DNA of 13,934 bases from Planctomycetaceae bacterium (GTDB lineage Bacteria > Planctomycetota > Planctomycetia > Planctomycetales > Planctomycetaceae): assembly GCA_016795125.1 (NCBI GenBank), contig JAEUIG010000491.1:1-13934 (forward strand). Direction: 5' to 3'. How positions within the stretch are numbered: position 1 is the stretch's first letter; each line of letters opens with the position of its first letter. The notes beneath the pieces are model-generated. The model did not search any database and was not told the origin of the DNA. It was given only the letters and a program-made list of their open reading frames with translations. The translations under genes and the position numbers were made by a program. Positions 1 to 6,362 of this stretch are shown piece after piece.

Positions 1-1
1 G

Positions 2-118
2 CCGGAAATCTGCGGCAACCTCTGCTTCGGCGGCACGAAGCGCAACCGGCTGTTCATGGGCGCCAGCACATCGCTGTACGCGGTGTACGTCGAGACGCAG
101 GGGGCGCACATTACGTAG
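2..118 (+). CDS. SMP-30/gluconolactonase-like protein, C-terminal end (5' end outside window)
   Basis: The open frame from base 2 to the TAG at 116-118 encodes 38 residues ending a beta-propeller protein. The segment around CGNLCFGGTKRNRLFMGAS followed by TSLYAVYV is what is seen at the C terminus of SMP-30/gluconolactonase/LRE-like proteins, where the last propeller strand reads roughly 'N-x-x-FGG-x-x-R-x-x-L-x-x-x-x-x-x-SLY-x-x'. Members hydrolyse sugar lactones or related esters, and planctomycetes have many paralogues, often next to sulfatases and other carbohydrate genes. Only the tail is visible, so substrate, export signal and metal ligands cannot be judged. The family call rests on this short motif alone. 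Confidence 0.7.
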   Translation, partial: PEICGNLCFGGTKRNRLFMGASTSLYAVYVETQGAHIT

Positions 119-214
119 TCGCGCCGTACTCGTAGACGAGAAAAACATAAGGTAACGAAGGGAACGAAGAACTGTTCGACCGCCATAGGAGGCACGGCAA
201 TTCGAGGAAGTCAC

Positions 215-439
215 ATGAGTGCCGAGCACCGTTGCCCTGACTGTCGCGTTCCGATGGCGGAAGGCTATTTGCCTGACCTTACCTGTCGCAACGAGTTAAT
301 ACGTTGGTTTTCCGGCAAGCCACCGGAGGGACTCGGAGGCTTCCAATGGACGGCGCCGACGGGCATTCCGCTCACCACATACCGCTGCCCGGAATGTGGT
401 TTACTGCGGTCATTTGCTGTGAAGATCACCGACTCATGA
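215..439 (+). CDS. Small zinc-ribbon protein (DUF6487-like), 74 aa
   Basis: This is a 74-residue protein with two CPxC knuckles, C7-P-D-C10 and C58-P-E-C61, which very probably bind one zinc ion. The first knuckle is followed by MAEGYLPD and the second by GLLRSFA. This matches the pattern of small DUF6487-type proteins (CPxC-x4-M-x-x-G-x-L ... YRCPxCG-x-L-x-x-Y/FA). The middle holds an R-W-F-x-G-K-P segment, also usual in that family. There is no signal peptide, so it should be cytoplasmic. A purine-rich GAGGAAG at 204-210 is well placed as ribosome binding site for the ATG at 215. The stop codon overlaps the sulfatase start by four bases (ATGA, 436-439), so the two genes are probably translationally coupled. 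Molecular function of the family is unknown. Confidence 0.82.
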   Translation: MSAEHRCPDCRVPMAEGYLPDLTCRNELIRWFSGKPPEGLGGFQWTAPTGIPLTTYRCPECGLLRSFAVKITDS

Positions 440-1860
440 AATTGGTGAACCGCAAAGTTTCGCAGTTTGTAGCTGCTGGCTTCATCGCTCTTACACTGTT
501 GACAGTGACATCGGCGACGGCATCCGCCGCTGATGCCACGCCGAACTTTGTCATCATTTTCGCCGACGACCTCGGCTACGGTGATCTCGGCTGCTACGGC
601 CATCCGACGATTCGCACACCGAACCTGGACCGGATGGCGGCGGAGGGGCTGCGGTTCACGCAGTTCTATGTGGCCGAGTGCGTGTGCACCCCGAGCCGCG
701 CCGGACTGCTGACCGGGCGGTTGCCGATTCGTAGCGGAATGTGCGGCGACACGCGGCGCGTGCTGTTTCCCAATTCGGCGGGCGGACTGCCGGCGGAGGA
801 GATCACGCTGGCCGAGGCTCTGCACGACCTCGGCTACGCCACAGCCTGCATTGGCAAGTGGCACCTCGGGCACCTGCCGCAGTACCTGCCGGACCAGCAT
901 GGGTTCGACGAGTTCTTCGGACTGCCGTACTCGAACGACATGGACCGCACGAACGACGGACCGAAAGGCCGCGCGGCCTTCGACGAACCGCATTCGGAAT
1001 TCTGGAACGTCCCGCTGATGCGCGGGGCCGAGGTCATCGAGCGGCCGGCTGATCAGACGACGCTCACGCGCCGTTACACCGAAGCGGCGGTCGAGTTTAT
1101 CAAAGAACATCGTGAGCGGCCTTTCTTTCTGTACGTGCCGCACACGATGGTGCACGTGCCGCTGTTCCGGTCGCCCGAGTTTGAGAACCGGAGTGCGCGT
1201 GGACTGTATGGAGACTGTGTCGAAGAGGTCGACTGGTCCGTGGGCCGGATTCTCGACACGCTGCGCGAACTCGGTCTCGCGGAGAACACGCTGGTGTGGT
1301 TCAGCAGCGACAATGGGCCATGGCTGACGTTTGGCCAACAGGGAGGTTCGGCCGGCCTGTTGCGCGAGGGGAAAGGCTCGACGTGGGAAGGCGGAATGCG
1401 CGAGCCGGGGATCGCCTGGTGGCCGGGACACGTTCGGGCCGGCGTCGTCTCACAGGAACTGGCGGCGACGCTCGACATCCTCCCGACATGCGTCGCCCTC
1501 GCCGGCGGTGCAGCGCCGACCGACCGGATCATGGACGGCTACGACATCTCGCGGGTGCTGCTGGAAGAGGAAGCATCGCCGCGCGACCATGTGTTCTATT
1601 ACCGAGGCCGGCGGCTGATGGCCGTGCGCAAGGGGGCGTGGAAGGCGCACTTCTTCACGCAGGACTCCTACGGGCCGGGTGCCAAACAGGCGACGGAGCA
1701 CAATCCTCCGCTGCTGTACAACCTGCTTCACGATCCGTCGGAGACGACGGACGTCGCCGCACAGCACCCCGAGGTCATTGAAGAGATTCGGAGACTCGTC
1801 GCAGACCATGCGGCGCAGCTGGTCGCGCCGCCGTCGCAGCTTGAACTCACGCTGCCGTAA
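436..1860 (+). CDS. Exported S1-family sulfatase (arylsulfatase A-like), 474 aa
   Basis: The protein hydrolyses sulfate esters, probably on algal or other sulfated polysaccharides in the periplasm. The catalytic signature C84-T-P-S-R88-AGLLTG is present. C84 is the cysteine oxidised to formylglycine by a sulfatase-maturing enzyme. Metal-binding D44-D45 lies in FADDLGYGD. K141 and H143 lie in GKWHLGH, H236 and H240 in HTMVHVPLF, and D292-N293 in SSDNGPW, as expected for the alkaline-phosphatase fold of S1 sulfatases. The length is normal for the family and the C-terminal sub-domain (LYNLLHDPSETTDVA) is complete. I chose the ATG at 436 because it begins a signal peptide (basic N terminus, hydrophobic stretch, AxA-like site before about residue 33) and overlaps the stop of the zinc-ribbon gene. 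A frame extension upstream to 304 would lie within that gene. The exact substrate cannot be read from the sequence. Confidence 0.95.
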   Translation: MKLVNRKVSQFVAAGFIALTLLTVTSATASAADATPNFVIIFADDLGYGDLGCYGHPTIRTPNLDRMAAEGLRFTQFYVAECVCTPSRAGLLTGRLPIRSGMCGDTRRVLFPNSAGGLPAEEITLAEALHDLGYATACIGKWHLGHLPQYLPDQHGFDEFFGLPYSNDMDRTNDGPKGRAAFDEPHSEFWNVPLMRGAEVIERPADQTTLTRRYTEAAVEFIKEHRERPFFLYVPHTMVHVPLFRSPEFENRSARGLYGDCVEEVDWSVGRILDTLRELGLAENTLVWFSSDNGPWLTFGQQGGSAGLLREGKGSTWEGGMREPGIAWWPGHVRAGVVSQELAATLDILPTCVALAGGAAPTDRIMDGYDISRVLLEEEASPRDHVFYYRGRRLMAVRKGAWKAHFFTQDSYGPGAKQATEHNPPLLYNLLHDPSETTDVAAQHPEVIEEIRRLVADHAAQLVAPPSQLELTLP

Positions 1861-1870
1861 GCGTAAGCGC

Positions 1871-2683
1871 TCAGGCCGGCTTCCGGCGGCGACCTGCCGC
1901 GATCGCCGACAGTCCGCCGGTGAGCAGCAGCGTGATGCTGGCAGGTTCCGGAGCGTGAACGGGCGGCGGCGCGCTGCCTTCCGGCTCCGGTTCGGGCTGC
2001 GGCTGGGAGGGCGTGCCTGGCGGCTCGACAATGACGGGCGGCACCGTGCCGGCCAGCAATTCCGGTGACGGCTCACAGGCCGGCAGGCCGGGCGTCAGAA
2101 AACCGGTGATCGATTCGTCCATCGGGAATGTCGCGGCGTCGGCCACGCTGACCGGCGAGAGCAGACCCTGGTAGTAGCCGTTGGACGACGCAACGAGGAC
2201 ATCCAGCGAGGAGTTCGGGTTCTTCCGCAGCCACTTCAGCAGCTTCGATGCAGCCCGCCGGGAATTGCGGCCGTGCCGGCTGCTGGACTGCTGGCTTGTC
2301 GACCGGTTGGAATGCCGCGTGGACAATAACTGGTTCTGCGGTTTGCCGATGTAGACCGTGGTCGCGGCCGGATCGCCGGGCAGGGCGCTCGTGGTGAGTC
2401 CGATGATCGGACCGGCGGCGAGCAGGGTCTGCAGGTCGAAGCCCGAGGGGGAATCGACGCGCGGCACCACCGTCAGCGCGACATACCGGTTCAAGGATGC
2501 CGGAGCGGTATTCAAAGAGTTCCAGTCGCCCCCGTAGCCGACGAGATTGTCGTCGACATTGAGGTACAGCGACGGGACGATTCCTGCATCGGCGTCGTGC
2601 GCAGCAGACGCCAGCGCAACGGTTGCCAGAATCACGTAGCAAAGTCCGCGCGCGATGCGCGCACGGATAGCCGGCCACGCCAT
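1871..2683 (-). CDS. PEP-CTERM sorting-domain protein, exported, 270 aa
   Basis: This is a secreted protein of unknown function. The N terminus is a signal peptide (basic start, hydrophobic core ending in ALASAAHDADA). The last 26 residues form a classical PEP-CTERM tripartite signal: PEPAS at 245-249, a hydrophobic membrane segment, then a basic tail GRRRKP. Such signals are recognised by an exosortase (EpsH/XrtA type) that transfers the protein to the envelope or exopolysaccharide. The mature part (about residues 35-220) matches no family I recognise. It contains a basic Ser/Arg/Asn-rich stretch near residues 120-160 and a Pro/Glu-rich linker just before the sorting signal. The gene ends 10 bp from the convergent sulfatase. 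The ATG at 2681-2683 is preceded by a GGGAG-type ribosome binding site. It lies 157 bp downstream of the oleC-like gene, far enough to have its own promoter. Confidence 0.85.
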   Translation of the reverse strand: MAWPAIRARIARGLCYVILATVALASAAHDADAGIVPSLYLNVDDNLVGYGGDWNSLNTAPASLNRYVALTVVPRVDSPSGFDLQTLLAAGPIIGLTTSALPGDPAATTVYIGKPQNQLLSTRHSNRSTSQQSSSRHGRNSRRAASKLLKWLRKNPNSSLDVLVASSNGYYQGLLSPVSVADAATFPMDESITGFLTPGLPACEPSPELLAGTVPPVIVEPPGTPSQPQPEPEPEGSAPPPVHAPEPASITLLLTGGLSAIAAGRRRKPA

Positions 2684-2770
2684 GAGCGATCTCCCGTTCA
2701 GCTTGTTGCCAAGGGCGTGGCCCTGCCCTGTCCGAGACGCCGACGATCCCGGACCGGAGCAACGTTAGGC

Positions 2771-2831
2771 GGGGCCGGGAGCGCGGTCAATCACTTTATT
2801 CGCACAATTCACGGGGCCGGGACAGCGGTCA
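2771..2831. repeat. Pair of imperfect 19-bp direct repeats upstream of the PEP-CTERM gene
   Basis: Two 19-base copies start with GGGGCCGGGA and end in GCGGTCA. They lie at 2771-2789 and 2813-2831, 42 bp apart start to start, and differ at two adjacent positions. They fall in the spacer between the end of the oleC-like gene and the start of the PEP-CTERM gene, upstream of the latter. They could be paired binding sites for a regulator, but the sequence alone does not show this. Confidence 0.4.
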
Positions 2832-2833
2832 CA

Positions 2834-2853
2834 CGGCCGCTTAAATGCGGCCG
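2834..2853 (-). terminator. GC-rich hairpin enclosing the oleC-like stop codon
   Basis: CGGCCGC (2834-2840) pairs perfectly with GCGGCCG (2847-2853), with a 6-base loop that contains the TAA stop of the minus-strand gene. Seven uninterrupted G-C pairs make a stable RNA hairpin. No U-run follows in the direction of transcription, so it is not a standard intrinsic terminator. It may stabilise the 3' end of the message or slow ribosomes at the stop. Confidence 0.35.
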
Positions 2854-4598
2854 ATGGCCCACGTCGCCAACGCCTCCCGGTTGATTTTCACGTTGTGGCG
2901 GGTGTCCACCGGGAGCGCGGGATGCAGGAGGATGGTGCGAATCGTGTGCGTCAGTTCCAGCGAGGCCGCCAGCATCAGGAGTTCGTTGATCAGGGATGAC
3001 TGCGCATCGCTGTCGCGGGCCGTGTCCGGTTCCGGCTCGACGACCAGCACCGGCGTCTGCCGCGGCCGCTCGCCGAGTCCGATGAGCGCGCTGCGGTAGA
3101 CGCCCGGGTGAGCGTCGAAGATCCCTTCGCAGCAGACCGAGTACAAAGGTCCCCGCTCGGTGTGTACGACGTGCGCCTTCCGTCCACAGAACCACAGGAG
3201 CCCGTCGGCATCGAGGTATCCCACGTCTCCCATCCGGTGCCAGAAATCCGGCCGCCCCGCGGCGGGTCCGGACGGATCGGGAATCTTGGCGAGCGAGGTC
3301 CCCTCGGCTCGGCGATAGTATTCGCGCGTCGCCGACGGACTGCGGACGATGATCTCGCCGATTTCGCCGGCGGGAAGCTGGCGGGCGGCGGCGATCGCGG
3401 GGATTGGCGCCTCTGTGGCCGCGATGATGGCGACTTCCACTTCGGGAAACGGCCGACCGACGCACGTTCCCGCGCCGGTTCGAGTCAGCGCCGCCGTGCG
3501 GTTGAGAATCTCCCGCGCGCCGATCGAAGCGACTGGCAGACACTCGGTGGCGCCGTACGGCGTATGGAACTCAGCCTGCGACTCCAGGACCAGTTGCGAG
3601 ACTCGTTCTACGACGTGCAGTGGCACCGGCCCTCCGGCGGACAGCGCGCGCTTGAGACCGGGCGGCGTCGGCCGCCGCTCGTGGTAATGCCGGCCGACGC
3701 GGTTCCAGAATGCCGGTGACCCGAACGCCTGCGTCACCTCCTGCTGCGCCATGGCGGATGAGATGTTCGTCGGATCGACTCGCGCCGGTCGCGTTGGATC
3801 CATCTGCGGAATGACCGTGGTGACCCCCATCGCGGCATTGAACAGTCCGAACAGCGGAAATCCCGGCAGGTCGACCTCCCCTGGTTCAATCCCGTAGAAG
3901 TCCTGGATCAATCGCGCCTGCGCGACGAACATGCCATGCTCATAGAGCACCCCCTTGGGCGGTCCAGTGCTCCCGCTGGTAAAGATGATGGCGGCGGGAT
4001 CACGCGCGGCAATGGCCGGCAGCGCTGCGGATTGCGGCCGCGAAACGGGACGCGGGCGTTCAGGAGCGAGCGGGCGGACCGTGATGTTGTGCCGCGCGCG
4101 CGGGAAGCGCTTGCGGAGCAGGGCCCTGATCCATTGGACGCGGCGGATGGCAACGAAGCCGTCCGGCTCGACCTCTTCCAGGCAGCGGAAAATGTTGCTG
4201 CGCCCCATTCCCGGGTCGATCAGCACGGCCACAACGCCGGCCTTCAACAGCGCGAACGTCCAGGCGATGAACTCGGTACTGAACGGGACGAACAGGACCA
4301 GCTTCATGCCGGGAGTGACGCCGCGACCGATCAATTCGGCGGCGAGACGGTCGGTCAGCAGGTCCAGTTCACCGAACGTGATGGTCCGGTATTTAATCGG
4401 CGCGATGTCGCGCCCGAGCGGATCGAGTATGGCCGGCTGGTCGGCGCAGCGGGCGGCGTGAGCCGTGAGCAACGCCGCGATATTGGCAGCCGGCAGCCGG
4501 AAGTCAGAGGTCGGAGGTCGGAAGTCGGAAGACGGCAGCTGGTCGTCGGACAGCATCGTGGCCAGACTCTGCGCACCATTCGTACTGTTCGCACTCAT
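2841..4598 (-). CDS. oleC: OleC-like adenylating enzyme (beta-lactone synthetase / fatty-acid CoA ligase-like), 585 aa
   Basis: This is an ANL-superfamily enzyme that activates a carboxylate with ATP. Core motifs are all present: A3 phosphate loop FTSGSTGPPKG (206-216), A5 Y348-GATE (345-352), A7 H454-RMGD458, A8 with G472-R473-K474, and the C-terminal lysine K571 in NVKINREAL. Stretches such as IDPGMG, FPLFGLFNAAMG, AFGSPAFWNR, AGTCVGRP and WFCGRKAHVV are hallmarks of the OleC subgroup. OleC converts a 2-alkyl-3-hydroxy acid to a beta-lactone in head-to-head olefin synthesis (OleABCD). No oleA, oleB or oleD is in the window, so the true substrate is open, and relatives are often annotated only as fatty-acid CoA ligase or peptide synthase. 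The ATG at 4596-4598 lies 5 bases after the fhcC-like stop. The frame stays open far upstream, but only inside that gene. Residues 24-37 are encoded by a heptanucleotide repeat. Confidence 0.85.
   Translation of the reverse strand: MSANSTNGAQSLATMLSDDQLPSSDFRPPTSDFRLPAANIAALLTAHAARCADQPAILDPLGRDIAPIKYRTITFGELDLLTDRLAAELIGRGVTPGMKLVLFVPFSTEFIAWTFALLKAGVVAVLIDPGMGRSNIFRCLEEVEPDGFVAIRRVQWIRALLRKRFPRARHNITVRPLAPERPRPVSRPQSAALPAIAARDPAAIIFTSGSTGPPKGVLYEHGMFVAQARLIQDFYGIEPGEVDLPGFPLFGLFNAAMGVTTVIPQMDPTRPARVDPTNISSAMAQQEVTQAFGSPAFWNRVGRHYHERRPTPPGLKRALSAGGPVPLHVVERVSQLVLESQAEFHTPYGATECLPVASIGAREILNRTAALTRTGAGTCVGRPFPEVEVAIIAATEAPIPAIAAARQLPAGEIGEIIVRSPSATREYYRRAEGTSLAKIPDPSGPAAGRPDFWHRMGDVGYLDADGLLWFCGRKAHVVHTERGPLYSVCCEGIFDAHPGVYRSALIGLGERPRQTPVLVVEPEPDTARDSDAQSSLINELLMLAASLELTHTIRTILLHPALPVDTRHNVKINREALATWAIGRI
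4503..4530 (-). repeat. Tandem heptanucleotide repeat inside the oleC-like gene
   Basis: Four tandem 7-base units of the form GTCRGAR run on the + strand: GTCAGAG, GTCGGAG, GTCGGAA and GTCGGAA. Partial units flank both sides. Three units equal 21 bases, so the repeat reads through in frame as a 7-residue period, SDFRPPT then SDFRLPA (residues 24-37). I associate GGAAGTCGGAGGTC-like arrays with planctomycete intergenic DNA. Here one sits inside a coding region, in the variable N terminus ahead of the adenylating domain. Confidence 0.75.
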
Positions 4599-4603
4599 AC
4601 TCG

Positions 4604-5431
4604 TCACGCCGCCTGCCGCACAAGCAACTCTCCCTTGCCGAGTTCGACAAGGTCGCCGCACCAGCGCTCGTACGTCGCATGCGCGGCGCCTGCGGGCACT
4701 GCGAAGCCGGCCGATTGCAGTTCGCGGAGGATCAGCCGCAGAAAGGTGGGCTGATACGGTCCGGAGGACCGGAATGTGGGCAATGGCTCGAATCCGGACG
4801 CCGGATTCAGAAACGCGATCGTGCCGCGCTTCATCCCGGCGCCGTGCCGATTGCCGCCCCCGCTGCCGACGACGATCGTCCCGGCAATCATGCCGACGCC
4901 TGCGAAGCCTCCAATGCTGCCCGCGACGGCGATCAGCCCCCGCCGGATGCCGTGGCCGACTTCGTCCCCGGCGTCGCCGTGGATCAGGATTTCCCCGCCT
5001 GTCATCCCCTTGTGACCGCCGCGATACACCGCGCCGACGAGATGCCCGGCATTCCCCCGCACGTGAATGCGACCCCCGTGCATTTCCGCTCCGCACCAGT
5101 CGGCGACGTTCCCCTCGACGACAATCTCGCCCCCCTGCATCTCGGCGCCGAGATGCATGCCGGCGTTCCCTTCGACGCGAATGGTTCCCGCCGTCAGCTT
5201 CGTGCCGATCCGCTTGACCTTCGCGAGGTCCCCCTGCCAGACGAGCATGTTGTCGTCCGCCGCCGATCCCTGCACATCGAAGAACTCGCCGACCTGGACC
5301 TGGCGGTTTCCGTGCTGGATCAGCGTCCGCTTCACGTCATCCGCCGACTGGCCCCGAACGGTTTCGAGGACGACGGCGTCGACCTCCAGCGGGATGGCAG
5401 AGGGAGTGTGTAGCGAGATCGTGAGCGGCAT
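4604..5431 (-). CDS. fhcC: Formylmethanofuran dehydrogenase subunit C-like protein (FhcC/FwdC), 275 aa
   Basis: This protein resembles the C subunit of the formyltransferase/hydrolase complex (FhcABCD), which handles formyl groups bound to a methanofuran-like cofactor in the tetrahydromethanopterin C1 pathway of methylotrophs and planctomycetes. Residues about 75-205 form the typical glycine-rich right-handed beta-helix, with repeated units such as GTIRVEGNAG, GGEIVVEGNVAD, GGRIHVRGNAG and GGEILIHGDAGDEVG. The segment RGGHKGMTGGEI is also typical of bacterial FhcC. A C-terminal extension of about 65 residues follows the helix (FEPLPTFRSSGPYQPTFLRL). It is cytoplasmic, with no signal peptide. 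The genes for the other subunits (fhcA, fhcB, fhcD) are not in the window. It is followed 5 bp later by the oleC-like gene and preceded, 89 bp upstream, by hepT. No strong ribosome binding site is visible. Confidence 0.9.
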   Translation of the reverse strand: MPLTISLHTPSAIPLEVDAVVLETVRGQSADDVKRTLIQHGNRQVQVGEFFDVQGSAADDNMLVWQGDLAKVKRIGTKLTAGTIRVEGNAGMHLGAEMQGGEIVVEGNVADWCGAEMHGGRIHVRGNAGHLVGAVYRGGHKGMTGGEILIHGDAGDEVGHGIRRGLIAVAGSIGGFAGVGMIAGTIVVGSGGGNRHGAGMKRGTIAFLNPASGFEPLPTFRSSGPYQPTFLRLILRELQSAGFAVPAGAAHATYERWCGDLVELGKGELLVRQAA

Positions 5432-5520
5432 GTCGGATTAGCGCAAGAGTCAATGAGAGTTCGAATGATACCTGCACGAAATGTTCAACGGTATCGCCTC
5501 TCTGCATTGACTGGCATTGT

Positions 5521-5871
5521 TTAACTGGCGTCGCCTGCAGACTCGGAAAGAATTGGAGCAAGTTGCGAGATGAGCTTTGGCACATCGACAGTCGAGACCT
5601 GCCAGACGACATCAATGTCGATATTCAGATAATCGTGAACCAGGCGGTGGCGCATACCGACGATCTGATTCCAGGGCACTTGCGGGTGCAGTTGCCGGAA
5701 CGCCGGCGTGAGTTTGCGTGCCGCTTCGCCCGCCGTCTGGATCAGGTGAGTGATCGCGAGCTGAAGAATCTCGTTCGAATCGAATGCCTCGCGAGTGATA
5801 CCGAGCGTGTGTCGCTGGATGCGCCGCGCGCAGTCGAGAATGTGCCCGACGTAATTGAGGTCATCCTTCAT
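5521..5871 (-). CDS. hepT: HepT-like toxin, HEPN domain (DUF86), 116 aa
   Basis: This is the toxin half of an MntA-HepT (type VII) toxin-antitoxin system. It is an all-helical HEPN protein of normal length with the active-site motif R74-x4-H79-x-Y81 (RHRLVHDY). The Arg and His are the ribonuclease residues, and the Tyr is the residue AMPylated by the partner MntA to silence the toxin in characterised systems. Other DUF86 landmarks are AxTHLIQTAGEAARKL near residues 39-54 and PWNQIVGMRH before the motif. Its start overlaps the end of mntA by 11 bp (5861-5871), typical of these pairs. The key residues are intact, so it looks functional. Confidence 0.9.
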   Translation of the reverse strand: MKDDLNYVGHILDCARRIQRHTLGITREAFDSNEILQLAITHLIQTAGEAARKLTPAFRQLHPQVPWNQIVGMRHRLVHDYLNIDIDVVWQVSTVDVPKLISQLAPILSESAGDAS

Positions 5872-6163
5872 AGACGAGTATCGCCGTGTTCAAGACCGTC
5901 TGCTTCAGGCGGCGATTCAGATACTTCGGATTCACAAGTTCCACGGGATGCCCACCGAGCAGTTGCGAAAGCTCCTGCTCGATGTCGTAGATGCCGAAGC
6001 CGGGCGTATGGCCGGATTCGAACTCAACCAGGGCATCGACGTCACTGTCGGGGCGGAAGTCATTGCGCAGGACGGACCCGAAGAAGGACAATCTGCGAAT
6101 GTGGTGCTTGCGACAAAAGTCGGCAAGCTGCGACTCGGTCGTGGGCAGTTGAGCCGGAATCAT
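5861..6163 (-). CDS. mntA: MntA-like antitoxin, minimal nucleotidyltransferase, 100 aa
   Basis: This is a minimal nucleotidyltransferase with the signature G29-S30-x10-D41-x-D43 (FFGSVLRNDFRPDSDVDALVEF). The two aspartates bind the catalytic metal ions. In studied pairs the protein transfers AMP units to the tyrosine of the HepT motif R-x4-H-x-Y, which blocks toxin activity. The order antitoxin then toxin, the 11-bp overlap and the sizes all fit that system. The ATG at 6161-6163 is preceded, on the minus strand, by an AGGA with 8 bases of spacing. The pair lies directly upstream of fhcC on the same strand and is divergent from the DUF1501 gene. Confidence 0.9.
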   Translation of the reverse strand: MIPAQLPTTESQLADFCRKHHIRRLSFFGSVLRNDFRPDSDVDALVEFESGHTPGFGIYDIEQELSQLLGGHPVELVNPKYLNRRLKQTVLNTAILVYEG

Positions 6164-6204
6164 GGGGCTGTTCCTCGCCGATCCATCATACGAGGATCAA
6201 TGAC

Positions 6205-6300
6205 TCACTCCCATTCCTCTGTCCGATCGTACAGAGCAAGATCGACAAACTCATCAAAGTTGTCGCATGCGATCTGGCGACTCGTTGTTAATTTCGCCAA
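6205..6300 (-). pseudogene. Possible gene remnant between mntA and the DUF1501 gene
   Basis: The minus strand keeps an open stretch ending at 6205. Its C-terminal residues read roughly CDNFDEFVDLALYDRTEEWE, an acidic, protein-like composition unlike the arginine-rich shadow frames elsewhere. The DNA here is more AT-rich than its surroundings. No credible start is found before the frame runs into the 5' end of the DUF1501 gene on the other strand. It may be the tail of an eroded gene or simply chance. I do not recognise a family. Confidence 0.25.
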
Positions 6301-6362
6301 AATGCGGGCCGGGACTCGATCGGCCTGCTCCGCCGACGATCCCGCCGATTCGGAGAATCGCC

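Noticed and set aside
119..214. Short stem CTCGT/ACGAG at 129-140 followed by A-rich DNA as a terminator
   Set aside because: The five-pair stem with a 2-base loop is too weak and no T-run follows on the coding strand.
265..1431. Long minus-strand open frame of 388 residues across the sulfatase gene
   Set aside because: It is antisense to a sulfatase with all catalytic motifs, is rich in Arg and Ala with no domain pattern, and has no ribosome binding site.
4503..4530. Short tandem repeat as a possible CRISPR array
   Set aside because: Units are 7 bases without spacers and lie in a coding frame; there are no cas genes.
4599..5096. N-terminal extension of the oleC-like frame into the fhcC-like gene
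   Set aside because: The extra residues are arginine-rich, overlap a well-conserved gene in another frame, and precede the natural start of the adenylating enzyme.
5467..5495. Inverted repeat GATACC/GGTATC between hepT and fhcC as an operator
   Set aside because: Only six base pairs with a 17-base spacer, which is easily expected by chance; kept only as a note.
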